Below, one piece after another: positions 4,523 through 5,693 of a stretch of DNA of 5,693 nucleotides. Each line of letters begins with the position of its first letter. Position 1 is the stretch's first letter. A model generated the notes under the pieces. It was not told where the DNA came from and did not search any database. It saw only the letters and a program-made list of their open reading frames with translations. This DNA is from an uncultured Bacteroidales bacterium (GTDB lineage Bacteria > Bacteroidota > Bacteroidia > Bacteroidales > UBA932), in the NCBI GenBank assembly GCA_902488725.1, contig CABTXO010000132.1:1-5693 (forward strand), in the 5' to 3' direction. A program made the translations under genes and the position numbers.

Positions 4523-5693
4523 CTATTTCACGGTCACCTTGATTGTCCTGGTGACGTTGTCGATCTTGACAGCAACATATTCTACGGCACCGGCCTTCTT
4601 CCCTTCAATAGAGATTCGGGCATACTTTTTTCCATTGGATATATAATATGTGTCGCTATAGCAGCCAACAGAGTGGTTGTTTGACGATGTTACCGTAAAG
4701 TCGGAGAGACTGATAACCGAAGTAGTATGGCATTGCGATAATTTAGTATTATCATAATTACTGGCAAAATAAAGCGCAATGCTTTTGCCGAGACCTACCG
4801 TGACTTCCTTAACAACTTTTTTGGTCTTGGCGTCAAAGAACCTCATCGGGTAGATGTGCACTTCCATGTTCGCTGACGCACTTCCTGCACGTACAATTTG
4901 GTTCTTCAGTAGAAGATTATTATCGGTCGTGGTCTTCGCCGCGGTGAACCACCCATCGTTGACGGTACATATTCCCGGCCAGGATGCCGGCCAAACGACC
5001 GGATCGGTGGAATTGGACGGAGTCAACGTGGCAGTCACTTTCTTCGACTGCCCTTCGATGAGCGTGAGGCTGCTCGGTTTCAACGAAATACCCGTGGCGG
5101 GAACTGCCTTCACCGTTACTTTGATTGGCCTGATGACGTTGCCGATTTTGACAGTAACATATTCTACGGCACCGCCCTTCTTCCCTTCAATAAAGAATCG
5201 GGCATATGTTTTTCCATTATGTGTATATGTGTCTTTTGACACGGCAACAGATCCGTTGTTTGACGATGTTACCGTAAAGTCGGAGAAACCGATAACCGAA
5301 GCAGTATGGCATTGCGATAAGTTAGTATTCTCAAAATAAGTGGCAAAATAAAGCGCAGTATTGTTTCCGACACCTACCGTGACTTCCTTAACAACTTTTT
5401 TGGCCTTGGCATCAAAGAACCACATCGGGCAGATGTTCACTTCGATTTTAGCTGACGCACTCCCTGCACGTACAACTTTGTTGTTCAGTAGGATTTTATT
5501 ATTGGTCTTCTCCGCGGTGAACCGCCCATTGTTGACGGTACATACTCCCGGCCAGGTCGAAGGCCAAACGACCGGATCGGTGGAATTGGACGGAGTCACC
5601 GTGGCAGTCACCACCTTCGACTGCCCTTCGATGAGCGTGAGGCTGCTCGGTTTCAACGAAATACCCGTGGCGGGAACTGCCTTCACCGTTACT
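4523..5693 (-). CDS. C-terminal part of a BIG2 (bacterial Ig-like group 2) tandem-repeat protein, truncated by the right edge
   Basis: A probable cell-surface or secreted beta-rich protein for adhesion or binding; no catalytic motif is visible. The frame is open from the right edge to a TAG at 4525-4523. The GTG at 5686-5684 is not a start: it is the Val of the repeated VTVKAVPATG and codons continue beyond it. The visible part holds two tandem units of 191 and 194 residues. Each begins with a BIG2 domain (VPATGISLKPSSLTLIEGQS, TVTPSNSTDPVVW, then CTVN-G-FTA) of about 85 residues, followed by an uncharacterised module of about 105 residues (FFDAK-KKVVKEVTVG, LSQCHT-SVI, SDFTVTSSNN, IEGKK-GAVEYV). 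The protein stops at IKVTVK, the residues that would open another unit, with no type IX sorting domain or anchor, so attachment signals should be N-terminal. Codon use differs sharply from the neighbouring operon: TTA Leu codons and A/T third positions are common. It is convergent with the peptidase gene and separately transcribed. Confidence 0.88.
   Translation of the reverse strand, partial: VTVKAVPATGISLKPSSLTLIEGQSKVVTATVTPSNSTDPVVWPSTWPGVCTVNNGRFTAEKTNNKILLNNKVVRAGSASAKIEVNICPMWFFDAKAKKVVKEVTVGVGNNTALYFATYFENTNLSQCHTASVIGFSDFTVTSSNNGSVAVSKDTYTHNGKTYARFFIEGKKGGAVEYVTVKIGNVIRPIKVTVKAVPATGISLKPSSLTLIEGQSKKVTATLTPSNSTDPVVWPASWPGICTVNDGWFTAAKTTTDNNLLLKNQIVRAGSASANMEVHIYPMRFFDAKTKKVVKEVTVGLGKSIALYFASNYDNTKLSQCHTTSVISLSDFTVTSSNNHSVGCYSDTYYISNGKKYARISIEGKKAGAVEYVAVKIDNVTRTIKVTVK
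4532..5113 (-). repeat. Ig-like tandem unit, C-terminal copy (194 codons)
   Basis: Unit of 582 bases, the last of the protein, followed only by Val-Lys-stop. Compared with the upstream copy it has small insertions in the loop after FTA (KTTTDNNLLL against KTNNKILL) and in DTYYISNGK against DTYTHNGK. The second Cys (NIC) is Tyr here (HIY), while a new Cys appears in SVGCYS where the other copy has SVAVS. Confidence 0.85.
5042..5120. repeat. 79-bp exact direct repeat, copy 1
   Basis: Bases 5042-5120 are identical to 5615-5693, at a 573-base offset. The stretch encodes the unit junction VTVKAVPATG and the first strands of the BIG2 domain up to EGQSK. Elsewhere the two units differ frequently, so this block has been conserved or homogenised far more than the rest. 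Confidence 0.9.
5114..5686 (-). repeat. Ig-like tandem unit, upstream copy (191 codons)
   Basis: Unit of 573 bases running from VKAVPATG to IKVT in the protein. It contains one BIG2 domain (unit residues 1-85) and one second module (86-191). Cysteines are at unit residues 49 (GVC), 86 (NIC) and 126 (SQC). It is about three-quarters identical to the next unit at the protein level, counted by eye. At least one further unit or partial unit is expected beyond the window, since the frame and the VTVK junction motif continue. Confidence 0.85.
5615..5693. repeat. 79-bp exact direct repeat, copy 2 (cut by the window end)
   Basis: The second copy of the block at 5042-5120. The match runs to the last base of the window, so the true length of this copy and the number of further copies cannot be seen. 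Confidence 0.9.

Noticed and set aside
4854..5339. A 161-codon plus-strand frame inside the BIG2 gene
   Set aside because: It is antisense to the repeats, crosses the unit boundary and has no recognisable domain; the minus-strand reading gives clear BIG2 motifs.
5684..5686. GTG as the start codon of the BIG2 gene
   Set aside because: The codon is the Val of VTVKAVPATG, which recurs inside the protein at the next unit junction, and the frame continues to the window edge without a stop or signal peptide.
4532..5693. The tandem repeats as a CRISPR or mobile-element array
   Set aside because: The period of 573 bases is a multiple of three, the frame is open throughout, and both units encode the same protein domains; there are no short spacers or inverted ends.

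Overview
The window looks like chromosomal DNA of a Bacteroidota bacterium, most likely an order Bacteroidales gut or rumen commensal with a fairly GC-rich genome. The evidence is: TAnnTTTG-type -7 promoter elements, little Shine-Dalgarno signal with A-rich sequence before starts, short AT-rich leaders before GC-rich genes, a lipoprotein signal peptide of the MKKN...LMAC kind, a secreted GH10 enzyme, a DPP IV-like S9 peptidase with the GHSGGG motif, and a BIG2-repeat surface protein. Genus cannot be fixed from this sequence alone.

Layout: (1) Positions 51 to 1, minus strand: the first 17 codons of a lipoprotein gene that leaves the window on the left. (2) Positions 52-418: an AT-rich divergent intergenic region with candidate promoters for both sides and a GC-rich stem-loop in the leader of the rightward operon. 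(3) 419-1969, plus: a secreted family-10 glycoside hydrolase with its catalytic glutamates intact but with the usual ENEMKW glycone-site motif replaced by TVAFYW. (4) 1974-4427, plus: a secreted S9 (DPP IV/prolyl oligopeptidase) serine peptidase, starting 4 bases after the GH10 stop and therefore almost certainly co-transcribed. (5) 4428-4522: the convergent intergenic gap, with a perfect 13-bp stem that should terminate transcription in both directions. (6) 5693 to 4523, minus: the C-terminal part of a protein built of ~191-residue tandem units, each a BIG2 Ig-like domain plus a second beta-rich module; its beginning lies outside the window on the right.

How they may work together: the GH10 enzyme and the peptidase both carry export signals and form a two-gene unit, so they probably act in the periplasm or at the cell surface on polymers containing both glycan and protein, or sequentially on plant or host material. 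That link is inference. No SusC/SusD pair, sensor or other polysaccharide-utilisation gene is visible, although the truncated lipoprotein at the left edge could be any surface lipoprotein. The BIG2 protein is on the opposite strand, has its own terminator side and a clearly more AT-rich, differently biased codon use, so it is an independent unit and possibly acquired or fast-evolving. Nothing in the window looks like a complete undescribed system; the best leads are the atypical GH10 active site, its pairing with a peptidase, and recent sequence homogenisation among the Ig-like repeats.
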